Source: Occultella gossypii (GTDB taxonomy: Bacteria; Actinomycetota; Actinomycetes; Actinomycetales; Beutenbergiaceae). Taken from it: 64,000 nt of DNA. The translations under genes and the position numbers were made by a program. The DNA lies in the NCBI RefSeq assembly GCF_019947135.1, contig NZ_JAGSHT010000025.1, forward strand, positions 1 through 64,000, given 5' to 3'. Within the stretch, counting starts at the first letter, position 1; each line of letters opens with the position of its first letter. Below, piece after piece: positions 38,748-47,702 of the stretch. The notes under the pieces were generated by a model. That model did not search any database. It was not told the origin of the DNA and was given only the letters and a program-made list of their open reading frames with translations.

Positions 38748-38854
38748 GAGGGTTCCTTCCGGGGGACCACGCACGAGTGGGAAGCACGACCGGCCACCGG
38801 AAGGCCGTGGCCGGCGGCCCAGCACCAAGCGACTGGCGAACGAGAGGGACTGAC

Positions 38855-40099
38855 GTGGCGGCACCGCAGAACTATCTGGCGGTCATCAAGGTGGTCGGGA
38901 TCGGCGGTGGCGGCGTGAATGCCGTCAACCGGATGATCGAGGTCGGGTTGAAGGGCGTGGAGTTCATCGCCGTCAACACCGACGCTCAGGCCCTGTTGAT
39001 GAGCGACGCCGACGTGAAGCTCGACGTCGGCAGGGAACTGACCCGAGGGCTCGGCGCGGGCGCCGACCCGGAGGTGGGCAAGAAGGCGGCCGAGGATCAC
39101 TCGGAGGAGATCGAGGAGGTCCTGCGCGGGGCCGACATGGTCTTCGTCACCGCGGGTGAGGGAGGCGGCACCGGGACCGGTGGCGCGCCGGTGGTCGCGA
39201 AGATCGCCCGCTCCCTCGGAGCCCTGACCATCGGTGTCGTGACCCGGCCGTTCACCTTCGAGGGTCGTCGCCGCGGCGTCCAGGCCGACACCGGCATCGA
39301 GGCGCTGCGCGCCGAGGTGGACACCCTGATCGTGATCCCGAACGACCGGCTGCTGTCCATCAGCGACCGGAACGTCTCGGTGCTCGACGCGTTCAAGTCC
39401 GCCGACCAGGTGCTCCTGTCCGGTGTGCAGGGCATCACCGACCTGATCACCACGCCCGGCCTGATCAACCTGGACTTCGCGGACGTGAAGTCCGTGATGC
39501 AGGGCGCCGGCAGCGCCCTGATGGGGATCGGGTCCGCGCGCGGGGAGGACCGCGCCGTGCAGGCCTCCGAGCTGGCGATCTCTTCGCCCCTGCTCGAGGC
39601 CAGCATCGACGGCGCCCACGGCGTCCTGCTCTCCATCCAGGGGGGCAGCGACCTCGGCCTGTTCGAGATCCACGAGGCGGCCCGGCTGGTCCAGGAGGCC
39701 GCGCACCCCGAGGCGAACATCATCTTCGGTGCGGTCATCGACGATGCCCTGGGCGACGAGGTGCGGGTCACGGTCATCGCGGCCGGCTTCGACGCGGGTG
39801 GCCCGAAGGTCGCCAACCGCGCCGACCAGCAGCAGAGCAGGTCCACGCCCGCGGCTGCCCCGGCGGCGACCCAGCGGCCCACGCCGCCGGCGGTCGTCGA
39901 GCCCGCTGCTGCCGAGCGGGTGCCGGAGGCGCCGCGCCCGGCGCCCGTGCGCGAGCCGGTGCCGGTCGCCCAGGCCGCGCCGGAACGGTCCTCGCAGAAC
40001 GGCCAGCCGACCCAGGGGCTGGAGGTGCCGCGGGTCTTCGACGAGCAGCCCCGCAACCGCCGCGAGGACGACCTGGACGTGCCCGATTTCCTCAAGTGA
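38855..40099 (+). CDS. ftsZ: Cell division GTPase FtsZ
   Basis: A 414-residue tubulin-like GTPase that forms the Z ring. GTP-binding GGGTGTG at 103-109, [13 protein letters not shown] at the N-terminus, T7 loop region [12 protein letters not shown] Pro/Ala-rich variable linker (about 325-395) leads to the C-terminal tail [10 protein letters not shown] that binds SepF. There is no ftsA in the cluster. GTG 38855 follows GAGAGGGA at 38842; an in-frame ATG at 38777 would add unconserved sequence. Confidence 0.98.
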   Translation: MAAPQNYLAVIKVVGIGGGGVNAVNRMIEVGLKGVEFIAVNTDAQALLMSDADVKLDVGRELTRGLGAGADPEVGKKAAEDHSEEIEEVLRGADMVFVTAGEGGGTGTGGAPVVAKIARSLGALTIGVVTRPFTFEGRRRGVQADTGIEALRAEVDTLIVIPNDRLLSISDRNVSVLDAFKSADQVLLSGVQGITDLITTPGLINLDFADVKSVMQGAGSALMGIGSARGEDRAVQASELAISSPLLEASIDGAHGVLLSIQGGSDLGLFEIHEAARLVQEAAHPEANIIFGAVIDDALGDEVRVTVIAAGFDAGGPKVANRADQQQSRSTPAAAPAATQRPTPPAVVEPAAAERVPEAPRPAPVREPVPVAQAAPERSSQNGQPTQGLEVPRVFDEQPRNRREDDLDVPDFLK

Positions 40100-40100
40100 C

Positions 40101-40814
40101 GTGCTGGCCGCCGACCTCGGCCCGACCGCGGTCGGCGGCTTCACCACGCGTGCGGGCGGCGTCAGCCGCGGGGCGTACGAGTCGCTGAACCTCGGCGCCG
40201 GGGTGTCCGACGACCCCGACGCCGTCGCCACGAACCGGCACAGGGTCGCCGACCGGCTCGGCCGGCCGGTCGCGTTCCTGACCCAGGTGCACTCCGACCG
40301 GGTGCACGAGGTGAGCGTGCCGCCCGAACCGGGCGTGGTCGCCGTCGCCGAGGCGGACGCCTCGCTGACCGACCGTGCGGACGTCGGCCTCGGCGTGCTG
40401 GTCGCCGACTGTGTACCGATCCTGCTCGCCGGGGACCACCTCGTCGCCGCCGTGCACGCCGGCCGGCGCGGCCTGCTCGCCGGGGTGCTGAGCAACACGT
40501 TGGCCCGGATGAGCGCCGCCGGCGCGCCGGCGGTGTACGCGTCCATCGGCCCGTCCATCTGTGGGCGCTGCTACGAGGTTCCGGAACAGCTGCGCAGCGA
40601 GTCCGCCGCAGTGATCCCCGAGCTCGCCGCCACGACCTCCTGGGGGACGCCGTCGCTGGACCTCCTCGCTGGGGTGCGCATCCAGCTGGCCGCGGCGGGC
40701 GTGACGAGCGTGCAACACCACGACCGGTGCACGCGGGAGGACCCCGAGCTGTTCTCCTACCGGCGGGACGGCCTGACCGGACGGTTCGCGGGTGTGGTGG
40801 CACTCACGGGATGA
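40101..40814 (+). CDS. pgeF: Peptidoglycan editing factor PgeF (YfiH/LACC1 family)
   Basis: A 237-residue multicopper-oxidase-fold protein. Zinc ligands His in QVHSDRV, Cys in VADCVPILL and His in AAVHAGRRGLL are all kept, and GPSICGRCYEV is typical. Family members act as purine nucleoside phosphorylase/adenosine deaminase in vitro, and E. coli YfiH removes mis-incorporated L-serine from UDP-MurNAc precursors. Position just after ftsZ fits the editing role. GTG 40101 starts one base after the ftsZ stop. Confidence 0.92.
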   Translation: MLAADLGPTAVGGFTTRAGGVSRGAYESLNLGAGVSDDPDAVATNRHRVADRLGRPVAFLTQVHSDRVHEVSVPPEPGVVAVAEADASLTDRADVGLGVLVADCVPILLAGDHLVAAVHAGRRGLLAGVLSNTLARMSAAGAPAVYASIGPSICGRCYEVPEQLRSESAAVIPELAATTSWGTPSLDLLAGVRIQLAAAGVTSVQHHDRCTREDPELFSYRRDGLTGRFAGVVALTG

Positions 40815-40974
40815 GCGTCCGGTGACCCGGGGGTGATCGCGGGCCGCGCGACGACACGCCGCGACCGGTGACGGCAGGCCCGGGATCGCTGGTCTAGCGT
40901 CAGGGGCAACGACACCCACCCCAACACCGACGGGCGAGATCACCCGCCGCCCGGCGATCACATGAGGAGCAGGC

Positions 40975-41460
40975 ATGGCCGGAGCGCTGCGCAAGACGAT
41001 GATGTACCTCGGGCTCTCCGAGGCCGACCGCGAGAATGCCTACGACGACCAGCAGGTCGACTCCCGCGACGTCGACGACTCCTACGACGACTACGAGGCG
41101 TACGAGACCGTCGAGCAGGCGCCCGCCCAGGAGGCCCAGGTGACCCCGATCACACGCGCCGCGTCGCACACCGGCGCCAACCTGCGCCGGATCACCACCG
41201 TGCACCCGCGTACCTACAACGACGCGAAGGTGATCGGCGAGGCGTTCCGGTCCGGGACCCCGGTGATCATGAACCTCACCGACATGACCGACGCCGAGGC
41301 CAAGCGCCTCGTTGACTTCTCCGCGGGCCTGGTCTTCGGGCTCCGCGGTGCCATCGAGCGGGTCACCAGCCGGGTGTTCCTCCTCTCGCCCGCCACGGTG
41401 GAGGTGGCGACGGAGTCGCACGAGCCTGAAGCCAAGGCCCGGTTCTTCAACCAGAGCTGA
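40975..41460 (+). CDS. sepF: Cell division protein SepF
   Basis: A 161-residue protein that anchors FtsZ to the membrane, doing the job of FtsA in actinobacteria. An N-terminal amphipathic segment (MAGALRKTMMYLGLS), an acidic Asp/Tyr-rich linker (about 20-55) and the C-terminal SepF domain (from about 72) with VIMNLTDMTDAEAKRLVDFSAG. Start ATG 40975 after GAGGAG. TAGCGT at 40895-40900 is a possible -10 in the 160-base gap. Confidence 0.96.
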   Translation: MAGALRKTMMYLGLSEADRENAYDDQQVDSRDVDDSYDDYEAYETVEQAPAQEAQVTPITRAASHTGANLRRITTVHPRTYNDAKVIGEAFRSGTPVIMNLTDMTDAEAKRLVDFSAGLVFGLRGAIERVTSRVFLLSPATVEVATESHEPEAKARFFNQS

Positions 41461-41462
41461 TC

Positions 41463-41756
41463 GTGGCGTGGGTCGTCGGGGTCGTCTATCTGCTCCTTCT
41501 GCTGTTCCTGATCTTCATGCTGGTCCGGGTGGTTCTGGACTGGGTGATCCAGTTCGCCCGGGACTGGAAACCCACCGGCGTGATGCTGGTGGTCGCCGAG
41601 GTGGTCTACACCATCACCGACCCGCCCCTGAAGGCGCTCCGGCGGCTCATCCCGCCGTTGCGCCTGGGCGGTTTCGCGATCGATCTCGCGTTCCTCGTGC
41701 TGATCATCGTGGTCTCCGTGCTGATGGCCGTCCTGCGACCATTGACACCTGCTTGA
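41463..41756 (+). CDS. yggT: YggT-family membrane protein
   Basis: A 97-residue protein with two hydrophobic regions (about 3-28 and 72-92) and the YggT signature VVYTITDPPLKALRRLIPPLR between them. The family is conserved between sepF and divIVA in Gram-positives; exact role unknown, possibly in division or osmotic protection. GTG 41463 starts 2 bases after sepF. Confidence 0.93.
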   Translation: MAWVVGVVYLLLLLFLIFMLVRVVLDWVIQFARDWKPTGVMLVVAEVVYTITDPPLKALRRLIPPLRLGGFAIDLAFLVLIIVVSVLMAVLRPLTPA

Positions 41757-41770
41757 GATGCAAGTACCGA
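41742..41770 (+). promoter_or_regulatory. Putative divIVA promoter
   Basis: Consensus -35 TTGACA (41742-41747) lies inside the end of yggT, followed by a 17-base spacer and -10 TACCGA (41765-41770). The leader to divIVA would be about 68 bases. Confidence 0.5.
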
Positions 41771-41844
41771 GAAGTCCGCTACCGTGAACCTGCGTCAGTG
41801 ACACACTGTCGCTGATCCGAACGACCTAGACCGAGGTGACGACT

Positions 41845-42537
41845 ATGGCGCTGCTGACGGCAGACGACGTCCTCAACAAGAAGTTCCAGCCGACCAAGTT
41901 CCGTGAGGGCTACGACCAGGACGAGGTCGACGATTTCCTCGACGAGATCGTGAACACCCTTCGGGTGGTTGGCGGCGAGAACGAGGAACTGAAGGCCAAG
42001 CTCGAAGCGGCGGAGCGCCGCATCTCCGAGCTGTCCGGCTTCGCCGGCGGCGAGGCTGGCTCTGCGGAGGACACCACGCAGTTCGCCGCAGTGGGCGAGC
42101 AGCCCGAGGCGCAGGCCGAGCCCGAGCAGGCCCCCGAGGCCGAGCAGACGGCAGCCGCTCCGGCGGCCGCAGCGTTCACGCCGCCGTCCGCCGGGACCGA
42201 GCCGGAGTCCGCCACCGGGATGCTCCAGCTGGCCCAGCGCGTCCACGACGAGTACGTCAACAACGGCAAGGCCGAGGCCGACCGGATCATCTCCGAGGCC
42301 ACCGTCGAGAGCGAGCGCCTCACCCGTGAGGCCGACGAGCAGCGGGCCCGCACCCTCAACCAGCTTGAGGGCGAGCGCTCGCTGCTGGAGCGCAAGATCG
42401 ACGAGCTGCGCGTGTTCGAGCGGGACTACCGCACTCGTCTGAAGAGCTACCTGGAGGGCCTGCTCTCCGACGTCGAGGGTCGCGGCAACGTATCCTCGGC
42501 GTACTCGGGCGAGCCCGGCGAGTCGCGCCGCCCGTAG
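41845..42537 (+). CDS. divIVA: Polar growth and division protein DivIVA/Wag31
   Basis: A 230-residue coiled-coil protein. The N-terminal lipid-binding domain reads LTADDVLNKKFQPTKFREGYDQDEVDDFLDEI, and two coiled coils (about 35-68 and 130-210) flank an Ala/Glu/Gln/Pro-rich linker (70-125). It marks curved membrane at poles and septa and directs wall growth. Start ATG 41845, after GAGG at 41833-41836. A strong terminator follows. Confidence 0.96.
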   Translation: MALLTADDVLNKKFQPTKFREGYDQDEVDDFLDEIVNTLRVVGGENEELKAKLEAAERRISELSGFAGGEAGSAEDTTQFAAVGEQPEAQAEPEQAPEAEQTAAAPAAAAFTPPSAGTEPESATGMLQLAQRVHDEYVNNGKAEADRIISEATVESERLTREADEQRARTLNQLEGERSLLERKIDELRVFERDYRTRLKSYLEGLLSDVEGRGNVSSAYSGEPGESRRP

Positions 42538-42565
42538 TTCGTAGCGCACCATAGTTCGCACCACA

Positions 42566-42600
42566 CGGCGGCGGGCCTCCGACCAGGGGGCCCGCCGCCG
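42566..42600 (+). terminator. Terminator after divIVA
   Basis: A perfect 12-base stem, CGGCGGCGGGCC (42566-42577) and GGCCCGCCGCCG (42589-42600), with an 11-base loop, followed by TTCT. Confidence 0.85.
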
Positions 42601-42623
42601 TTCTGAGCCGAAGGGCAGTACCC

Positions 42624-43496
42624 ATGGACCGTTCGACGGAGCCGACGCCGTCGGACGCCGAGGAGACGCGCGGATCGGCCGGCTCATCGCAGGCCGGCCG
42701 GCACCTGGCCATCGCGCCGGCCCGTCGGCGGCGCCTGCTCGCGCTGCTGGTCGGACTCACCGTGGCGGTGCTGGTCGTGGATCAGGCGGCCAAGTACCTC
42801 GCGGTGACCCGCCTCGAGCCGGGTGACTACGTCCCGGTCATCGGGGACTTCCTCGGGCTGAGCCTCGTGTTCAACTCCGGGGCCGCCTTCTCGTTCGCGG
42901 AGGGTTCCACCTGGATCTTCACGATCGCGGCGACCGTGGTCACGGCCGTCATCATCGTGGTCGCCCGGCGGCTCGGGTCGCTCGCGTGGGCGGTCGCCCT
43001 CGGCGCGCTGCTCGGCGGCAACCTCGGCAACCTCGCGGACCGGCTGTTCCGCGAGCCCGGGTTCGGCAAGGGCCACGTGGTCGATTTCATCAACTACAAC
43101 AACTGGTTCGTCGGCAACGTCGCGGACATCGCGATCGTGCTGTCCGCGATCGCGATCGCCGTGCTCACGTTCCGCGGCATCGCCGTGGACGGCCGCCGGC
43201 TCGTCCCGGCCGGGCACGGGGCGGAGAGGACCGCCGGCGCAGAGGGCGCCGACCATGCCGACGCAGCCGAGCGCGTCGACCCCGACGAGAAGGCGGCCAC
43301 CGACGAGCAGGCGAGCACCGCCGTCGAGCCGGAGACCGGACCCGAGCACAGTCGAGCCGCCGACGACGAGGCGAGCACCGCCGTCGGGCCGGGGGAGACC
43401 GGACCCGAGCGGGGCCGGGCCGCCGACCAGGAGGCGAGCAGCGCCGTCGAGCCCGGTGACGGCGCCACCACCACGAACGGCGTCGACCGTGGCTGA
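42624..43496 (+). CDS. lspA: Lipoprotein signal peptidase (SPase II) with repeat tail
   Basis: A 290-residue aspartic membrane peptidase that cleaves lipoprotein signal peptides. Four membrane helices lie in about 35-185; catalytic Asp139 (NLADRLF) and Asp168 (NVADIAI) are present. Typical LspA has about 160-200 residues: here about 30 extra N-terminal and about 95 C-terminal residues, the latter acidic and made of near-repeats of [16 protein letters not shown]. Start ATG 42624, after AGGGCAG. The stop overlaps the pseudouridine synthase start by 8 bases. Confidence 0.95.
   Translation: MDRSTEPTPSDAEETRGSAGSSQAGRHLAIAPARRRRLLALLVGLTVAVLVVDQAAKYLAVTRLEPGDYVPVIGDFLGLSLVFNSGAAFSFAEGSTWIFTIAATVVTAVIIVVARRLGSLAWAVALGALLGGNLGNLADRLFREPGFGKGHVVDFINYNNWFVGNVADIAIVLSAIAIAVLTFRGIAVDGRRLVPAGHGAERTAGAEGADHADAAERVDPDEKAATDEQASTAVEPETGPEHSRAADDEASTAVGPGETGPERGRAADQEASSAVEPGDGATTTNGVDRG
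43302..43460 (+). repeat. 60-63-base tandem repeat in lspA
   Basis: Unit 1 at 43302-43361 (60 bases), unit 2 at 43362-43424 (63 bases) and a partial third at 43425-43460. Lengths are multiples of three, so the frame is kept. They code the acidic C-terminal repeats of LspA. Confidence 0.85.
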
Positions 43497-44415
43497 CACG
43501 CGCTCCATGCCCGTCCCCGACGGGCTGGCCGGAGAACGGGTGGACACCGCGCTCGCCAGGCTGCTCGGGCTGAGCCGCACGCGCGCCGCCGAGCTCGCCG
43601 CGAACGGCGACGTGCTCCTGGACGGGCGTCCGCTCGGCAAGTCCGACCGGCTCGTCGCGGGCGGCTGGCTCGAGGTGACCCTCGCGGACCTCGCGCCAAC
43701 CCCCACCGCGCCGCCGGAGCCGGTGCCGGGCATGGCGATCCGCTACGACGACGACGACGTGGTGGTCGTGGACAAGCCGGTGGGCGTGGCCGCGCATCCG
43801 AGCCCGGGCTGGAGCGGGCCGACGGTCGTCGGCGGGCTCGCCGCGGCGGGCTACCGGATCTCCACCTCGGGTGCGCAGGAGCGGCAGGGCGTCGTGCACC
43901 GGCTGGACGTCGGCACGTCCGGGCTGATGGCCGTGGCCAAGAGCGAGCGGGCGTACACCGTGCTCAAGCGGGCGTTCAAGGAGCGCACCGTCGAGAAGGT
44001 CTACCACGCGGTGGTGCAGGGGCATCCGGACCCGTCGACCGGGACGATCGACGCGCCGATCGGGCGGCACCCCACCCTCAACTACAAGTGGGCCGTGGTC
44101 GCCGACGGCAAGGACAGCGTCACCCACTACGAGACCCTCGAGGCGATGCGGCGGGCCTCGCTCCTCGAGATCCACCTGGAGACCGGGCGCACCCACCAGA
44201 TCCGGGTGCACATGAGTGCCGTGCATCACCCGTGCGTCGGGGACCTGACCTACGGCGCCGACCCGACGATCGCCCAGGAACTCGGGCTGACCCGCCAGTG
44301 GCTGCACGCCATGCGGCTCGGCTTCCACCACCCGGCCACGGGGGACTGGCTCGAGATCACCAGTTCCTACCCGGAGGACCTCACGGTCGCGCTGGAGAGG
44401 CTGCAAGGACCGTGA
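43489..44415 (+). CDS. RluA/RluD-family pseudouridine synthase
   Basis: A 308-residue protein with an N-terminal S4 RNA-binding domain (about 15-70) and a catalytic domain containing [10 protein letters not shown] with the active-site Asp, then RTHQIRVHM. Adjacent to lspA as in many bacteria (E. coli rluD relatives). Which uridines it modifies is unknown. GTG 43489 overlaps lspA by 8 bases; ATG 43507 is an alternative start. Confidence 0.94.
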   Translation: MADTRSMPVPDGLAGERVDTALARLLGLSRTRAAELAANGDVLLDGRPLGKSDRLVAGGWLEVTLADLAPTPTAPPEPVPGMAIRYDDDDVVVVDKPVGVAAHPSPGWSGPTVVGGLAAAGYRISTSGAQERQGVVHRLDVGTSGLMAVAKSERAYTVLKRAFKERTVEKVYHAVVQGHPDPSTGTIDAPIGRHPTLNYKWAVVADGKDSVTHYETLEAMRRASLLEIHLETGRTHQIRVHMSAVHHPCVGDLTYGADPTIAQELGLTRQWLHAMRLGFHHPATGDWLEITSSYPEDLTVALERLQGP

Positions 44416-44909
44416 GGGTGCTCCGCGTCGACGCTGGCCGCCCCGGCTACGCGGCCGGTCTGGCCCGCGTGCACGCGATCCGGTTCGAGGTGTTCGTCGG
44501 CGAGCAGGGCGTGCGCGAGGACGAGGAGGTCGACGACCTCGACGCGTCACCGGGCACGGCGCACGTGCTCGTCACCGACGACCCCGATGACGCCACCGGC
44601 GCGGCGGACCTCGGCACCGCACGACTGCTCGCCGACCCGGCACACCCGGGCGTGGTGCACGCGACCCGCGTCGCGGTGCGAGGCACTGCCCGACGGCGGG
44701 GCGTGGGCCGGGTGCTCATGGACGCCCTCGAGCAGATCGCCCTGGCCGAACACGCGGCCGGGGAACCGGCGACGGTCCGGGTCGAGCTGTCCGCGCAAGA
44801 GACCGCGATGCCGTTCTACCGCTCGCTCGGGTACGAGATCGGTGCGGACCGCTACCTGGACGCCCGGATCTGGCACCGCGACGCCGTCAAGGTGATCACG
44901 ACGTCGTGA
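44412..44909 (+). CDS. ElaA-like GNAT N-acetyltransferase
   Basis: A 165-residue GNAT protein. [21 protein letters not shown] is an ElaA-like N-terminal motif, and [20 protein letters not shown] is the acetyl-CoA loop. Acceptor unknown. GTG 44412 overlaps the preceding gene by 4 bases, so it is cotranscribed with it. Its 3' end overlaps the convergent soxR by 14 bases. Confidence 0.85.
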   Translation: MRVLRVDAGRPGYAAGLARVHAIRFEVFVGEQGVREDEEVDDLDASPGTAHVLVTDDPDDATGAADLGTARLLADPAHPGVVHATRVAVRGTARRRGVGRVLMDALEQIALAEHAAGEPATVRVELSAQETAMPFYRSLGYEIGADRYLDARIWHRDAVKVITTS

Positions 44910-45363
44910 CGTCGTCCCAGCGGCGCGGACCGGAACCGGTCGCGCCCAGGGTGTCGGAGGGGTTCTGCAGGGTGCACGTGCGCAGGCTCAGGCAGCCGCA
45001 GCCGATGCATCCGGTGAGGTCGTCACGCAGGTGCTCGAGCGCCGCGATCCGCTCGTCGAGCTCGCTGCGCCACATCCGGGACAGTCGGGCCCAGTCGGCC
45101 CTGGTCGGGGTCCGGCCGGACGGCAGCGAGTCGAGCGCCTCCCTGATCCGGGCGAGGGGGACCCCCACCCGTTGGGACACCCGGATGAACGCGACCCGGC
45201 GCAGCGTGTCACGGCGGTACCGGCGCTGGTTGCCGGCGGTGCGTTCGGCGCTGATCAGCCGTTGCCGCTCGTAGAAGTGCAACGCCGACGGCGCGACACC
45301 ACTGCGCGCGGAGAGCTCGCCGACCGTCAGTACGTGCGTCTTCCCACCCTCGATCCGGGGCAT
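44896..45363 (-). CDS. soxR: Redox-sensitive MerR-family regulator SoxR
   Basis: A 155-residue MerR-type activator: winged helix-turn-helix (about 12-75), dimerisation helix and a [2Fe-2S] cysteine cluster C-x2-C-x-C-x5-C (Cys119, 122, 124, 130). Oxidation by redox-cycling compounds switches it on. In actinobacteria SoxR controls a few efflux and reductase genes; the divergent MFS gene carries a SoxR-like operator. Start ATG 45363 has AAGGAG 7 bases upstream. Confidence 0.95.
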   Translation of the reverse strand: MPRIEGGKTHVLTVGELSARSGVAPSALHFYERQRLISAERTAGNQRRYRRDTLRRVAFIRVSQRVGVPLARIREALDSLPSGRTPTRADWARLSRMWRSELDERIAALEHLRDDLTGCIGCGCLSLRTCTLQNPSDTLGATGSGPRRWDDVTTS

Positions 45364-45374
45364 GCGTCAACTCC

Positions 45375-45405
45375 TTGACCTGAACCTAGGTTGAGACTCT
45401 AGCCT
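45375..45405 (+). promoter_or_regulatory. SoxR-type promoter/operator of the MFS gene
   Basis: -35 TTGACC (45375-45380) and -10 TAGCCT (45400-45405) are 19 bases apart, the over-long spacing typical of MerR-activated promoters. The palindrome CTGAACCTAGGTTGAG (45380-45395, 14 of 16 symmetric) fills the spacer and resembles known SoxR sites (CCTCAAGTTAACTTGAGG). Confidence 0.75.
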
Positions 45406-45412
45406 GATGGTC

Positions 45413-46867
45413 ATGACCGCCCCCGTGGCCGCTGAGCCATCCCTGTCCGTTCTCGGACCCCGACTTCGCTGGATCAGCATCGGCATGTGCGCCCTGGTGT
45501 TCCTCGCGGCGTTCGAATCGCTCGCCGTGACCACGGTGATGCCCGGCATCAGCGAGGCCCTGGATGGCGCCTCGCTGTACGCGCTCGCGTTCTCCGGCCC
45601 GTTGGCGGTCGGGATCATCGGGATGGTCATCGCCGGGCAGTGGTCGGACCGCACTGGGCCGCGCGGTCCACTGCTCGCCTCGCTCACGCTGTTCGTGATC
45701 GGCCTCGGGATCGCCGGGTTCGCCACCTCGATGGAGGTGCTGGTCGCGGGGCGCCTGCTGCACGGACTCGGTGGCGGGGCGATCACGGTGTCCCTGTTCG
45801 TGATGGTCGCCCGCATCTACCCGCCCGAGCTGCACGCCCGGATCTTCGCGGGGTTCGCCGCGGCCTGGGTGGTGCCGTCCCTGGTCGGGCCGTTCCTCGG
45901 CGGCCTGGTCGCCGAGAGCCTCGGCTGGCCCTGGGTGTTCCACGGCGTGATCCTGCTCGTCGTGCCGGCCGTCATCATGCTCCGGCCGGCCTTGCGCCGG
46001 CTCGCCGCGGACGCACCCGGCGCGGCGCCGTGGCGCCTGGGCACGGTCGCCTGGGCGGCGCTCGTCGCGGCCGGGGTGCTCACCGTCGACCTGACCTCGG
46101 GCACCGGGACGCCGGTGGGGTGGGTCGCTGCCGCAGCCGCTCTCGTGGTGGTGCTGATCGCGCTGCGCCCGTTGCTGCCAGCCGGTGCCCTGCGCGCCCG
46201 GCGTGGCCTGCCCGCCGTCATCACCCTGCGGGGTTTCCTGTCCGGGGCGTTCGTCGGTGCCCAGGTCTATCTGCCCTACCTGCTCACGGACGTCCACCAC
46301 GTGACCCCGGTGTTGGCGGGCTTCGGCCTCACCTTCGGCGGGCTCGCATGGGCCCTCGCCTCCCAGATCCACGGCCGGGTGGCCACCCGGGTCAGCGACC
46401 GGGGCGTCCTGCGGCTGGGCACGAGCCTGGTGCTGTTCGCCATCGCCGCCTCGACGCTCACGAGCGTGCTGGAGGCGCCGCCCCTGGCGACCGTGGCCGT
46501 GTGGACCTGCGCCGGCGCCGGCATGGGACTGGCCTACCCGCGGATCTCCACGATGACGCTGGCGCTGTCCACCGACACCGACCGCGGCTTCAACAGCTCC
46601 GCCCTGACCATCGCGGACTCCATCGGTGGTGCGGTCGCCCTGGCCGGTACCGGTGTGGTGTTCGGTGCCCTCACCGACGGCCCGACGGCGTTCGCTCCGT
46701 TCAGCGGCGTGTTCGCCCTCGCCACGCTGTTCGCCCTGGTCGCTGCCGCCCTGGTCCGCCGCGCCACCGTGTCGCGCCGGGCCGGGCACACCGCCGCCCC
46801 GGAGCCCGCCGGAGCGGGCGCCGAGGCGGCCGACGGCGACCCGGGCGGGGTGACCGTCGCGGCCTGA
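45413..46867 (+). CDS. MFS efflux transporter, SoxR-regulated
   Basis: A 484-residue major facilitator with 12-14 predicted membrane helices. Motif A region reads GQWSDRTGPRGPLL, with GRLLHGLGGGAI and FNSSALTIADSIGGA following, as in drug/proton antiporters. Export of toxic redox-active compounds is inferred from SoxR control. ATG 45413 lies 7 bases after TAGCCT, suggesting a leaderless mRNA; ATG 45407 is also possible. The C-terminus is an Ala/Gly-rich tail. Confidence 0.88.
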   Translation: MTAPVAAEPSLSVLGPRLRWISIGMCALVFLAAFESLAVTTVMPGISEALDGASLYALAFSGPLAVGIIGMVIAGQWSDRTGPRGPLLASLTLFVIGLGIAGFATSMEVLVAGRLLHGLGGGAITVSLFVMVARIYPPELHARIFAGFAAAWVVPSLVGPFLGGLVAESLGWPWVFHGVILLVVPAVIMLRPALRRLAADAPGAAPWRLGTVAWAALVAAGVLTVDLTSGTGTPVGWVAAAAALVVVLIALRPLLPAGALRARRGLPAVITLRGFLSGAFVGAQVYLPYLLTDVHHVTPVLAGFGLTFGGLAWALASQIHGRVATRVSDRGVLRLGTSLVLFAIAASTLTSVLEAPPLATVAVWTCAGAGMGLAYPRISTMTLALSTDTDRGFNSSALTIADSIGGAVALAGTGVVFGALTDGPTAFAPFSGVFALATLFALVAAALVRRATVSRRAGHTAAPEPAGAGAEAADGDPGGVTVAA

Positions 46868-46932
46868 CAGGTCGAGCGCGAGGTTGTTGGCCCGTTCAGC
46901 GAGCTCGAGGCCAACGATGTCGCGTTCGGAGG

Positions 46933-47145
46933 CTACAGATAGCCGGTCTCGGGATCGACCTGGTCGAGGAATTCTCTGATCTCGGTCTCCAGTACCGCCG
47001 GCTCGAGTGCTGCGCCCGTGTTGCTGCCGATGCTGAAGCCGTAGCCGGGGTTCGGGCCGGTCAACCAGGTGAGGTGGTGGGTGCCGGCCTGACGCCGCAC
47101 CTCGAACCGCTCGCCGTCGACCACGACGATCTCGATCCCGGACAC
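46933..47145 (-). CDS. Small conserved hypothetical protein
   Basis: A 70-residue protein. THHLTWLTGPNPGYGFSI and the C-terminal FLDQVDPETGYL look like a small conserved actinobacterial family, but I cannot name it. GTG 47145 has GGTAGGTG upstream; an earlier ATG at 47199 would add Pro/Gly-rich residues. Cytoplasmic, no membrane segment. Confidence 0.65.
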   Translation of the reverse strand: MSGIEIVVVDGERFEVRRQAGTHHLTWLTGPNPGYGFSIGSNTGAALEPAVLETEIREFLDQVDPETGYL

Positions 47146-47228
47146 GCCACACCTACCCTTCGGCCCGCGAACGGGTGGGCCGGTCGCACCAGCCATCATC
47201 GCACCCCGGCCCAGGTAGGGTTCGCGGC

Positions 47229-47702
47229 GTGCTGGAACTCGCCGCGGCCTTCGGCTACTGCCTGCTCTCGGCGATCGTGATCGTGCTGCCCGCCGAGGTG
47301 TATCTGCTGGCGGTGGCCCTGGTCTCGGACGTGCCGGCCGTATGGCTGGCGCTCGCCGGCGCCGTCGGGCAGGTCGCCGGGAAGATGCTCTACTACCTGC
47401 TCGGTCGCGGCGTGCTCGACCTCGCCCACCTGCGCAAGCGCTCGACGGCGAAGGGCCGCTGGGTGGACGGCATGGACCGGGTGGAGGCGTGGTGCCGCCG
47501 CCACGTCTGGGGTCCGAGTCTGATCACGGCCGTCAGCGCGTTCGCCGGCGTGCCGCCGTACGCACTGGTCAGCGTCCTCGCCGGCACGGTGCGGATGCGC
47601 TGGTGGCTGTTCGCGCTGATCTCCGTGGCCGGACGCTGGCTGCGATTCTGGGCCGTCATGGCCGTGCCGCACCTGCTGCCGGACGCACTGTTCGGGCTGT
47701 GA
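47229..47702 (+). CDS. SNARE-associated (VTT/YqaA-like) membrane protein
   Basis: A 157-residue membrane protein with about four hydrophobic segments and the VTT-type order: PAEVYLL, GAVGQVAGKMLYYLLGRG, then SAFAGVPPYALVSVLAG. Relatives include YqaA and DedA proteins, which handle lipid transport or membrane potential. GTG 47229 lies 7 bases after TAGGGT, hence leaderless. The stop abuts the convergent aminotransferase. Confidence 0.8.
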   Translation: MLELAAAFGYCLLSAIVIVLPAEVYLLAVALVSDVPAVWLALAGAVGQVAGKMLYYLLGRGVLDLAHLRKRSTAKGRWVDGMDRVEAWCRRHVWGPSLITAVSAFAGVPPYALVSVLAGTVRMRWWLFALISVAGRWLRFWAVMAVPHLLPDALFGL

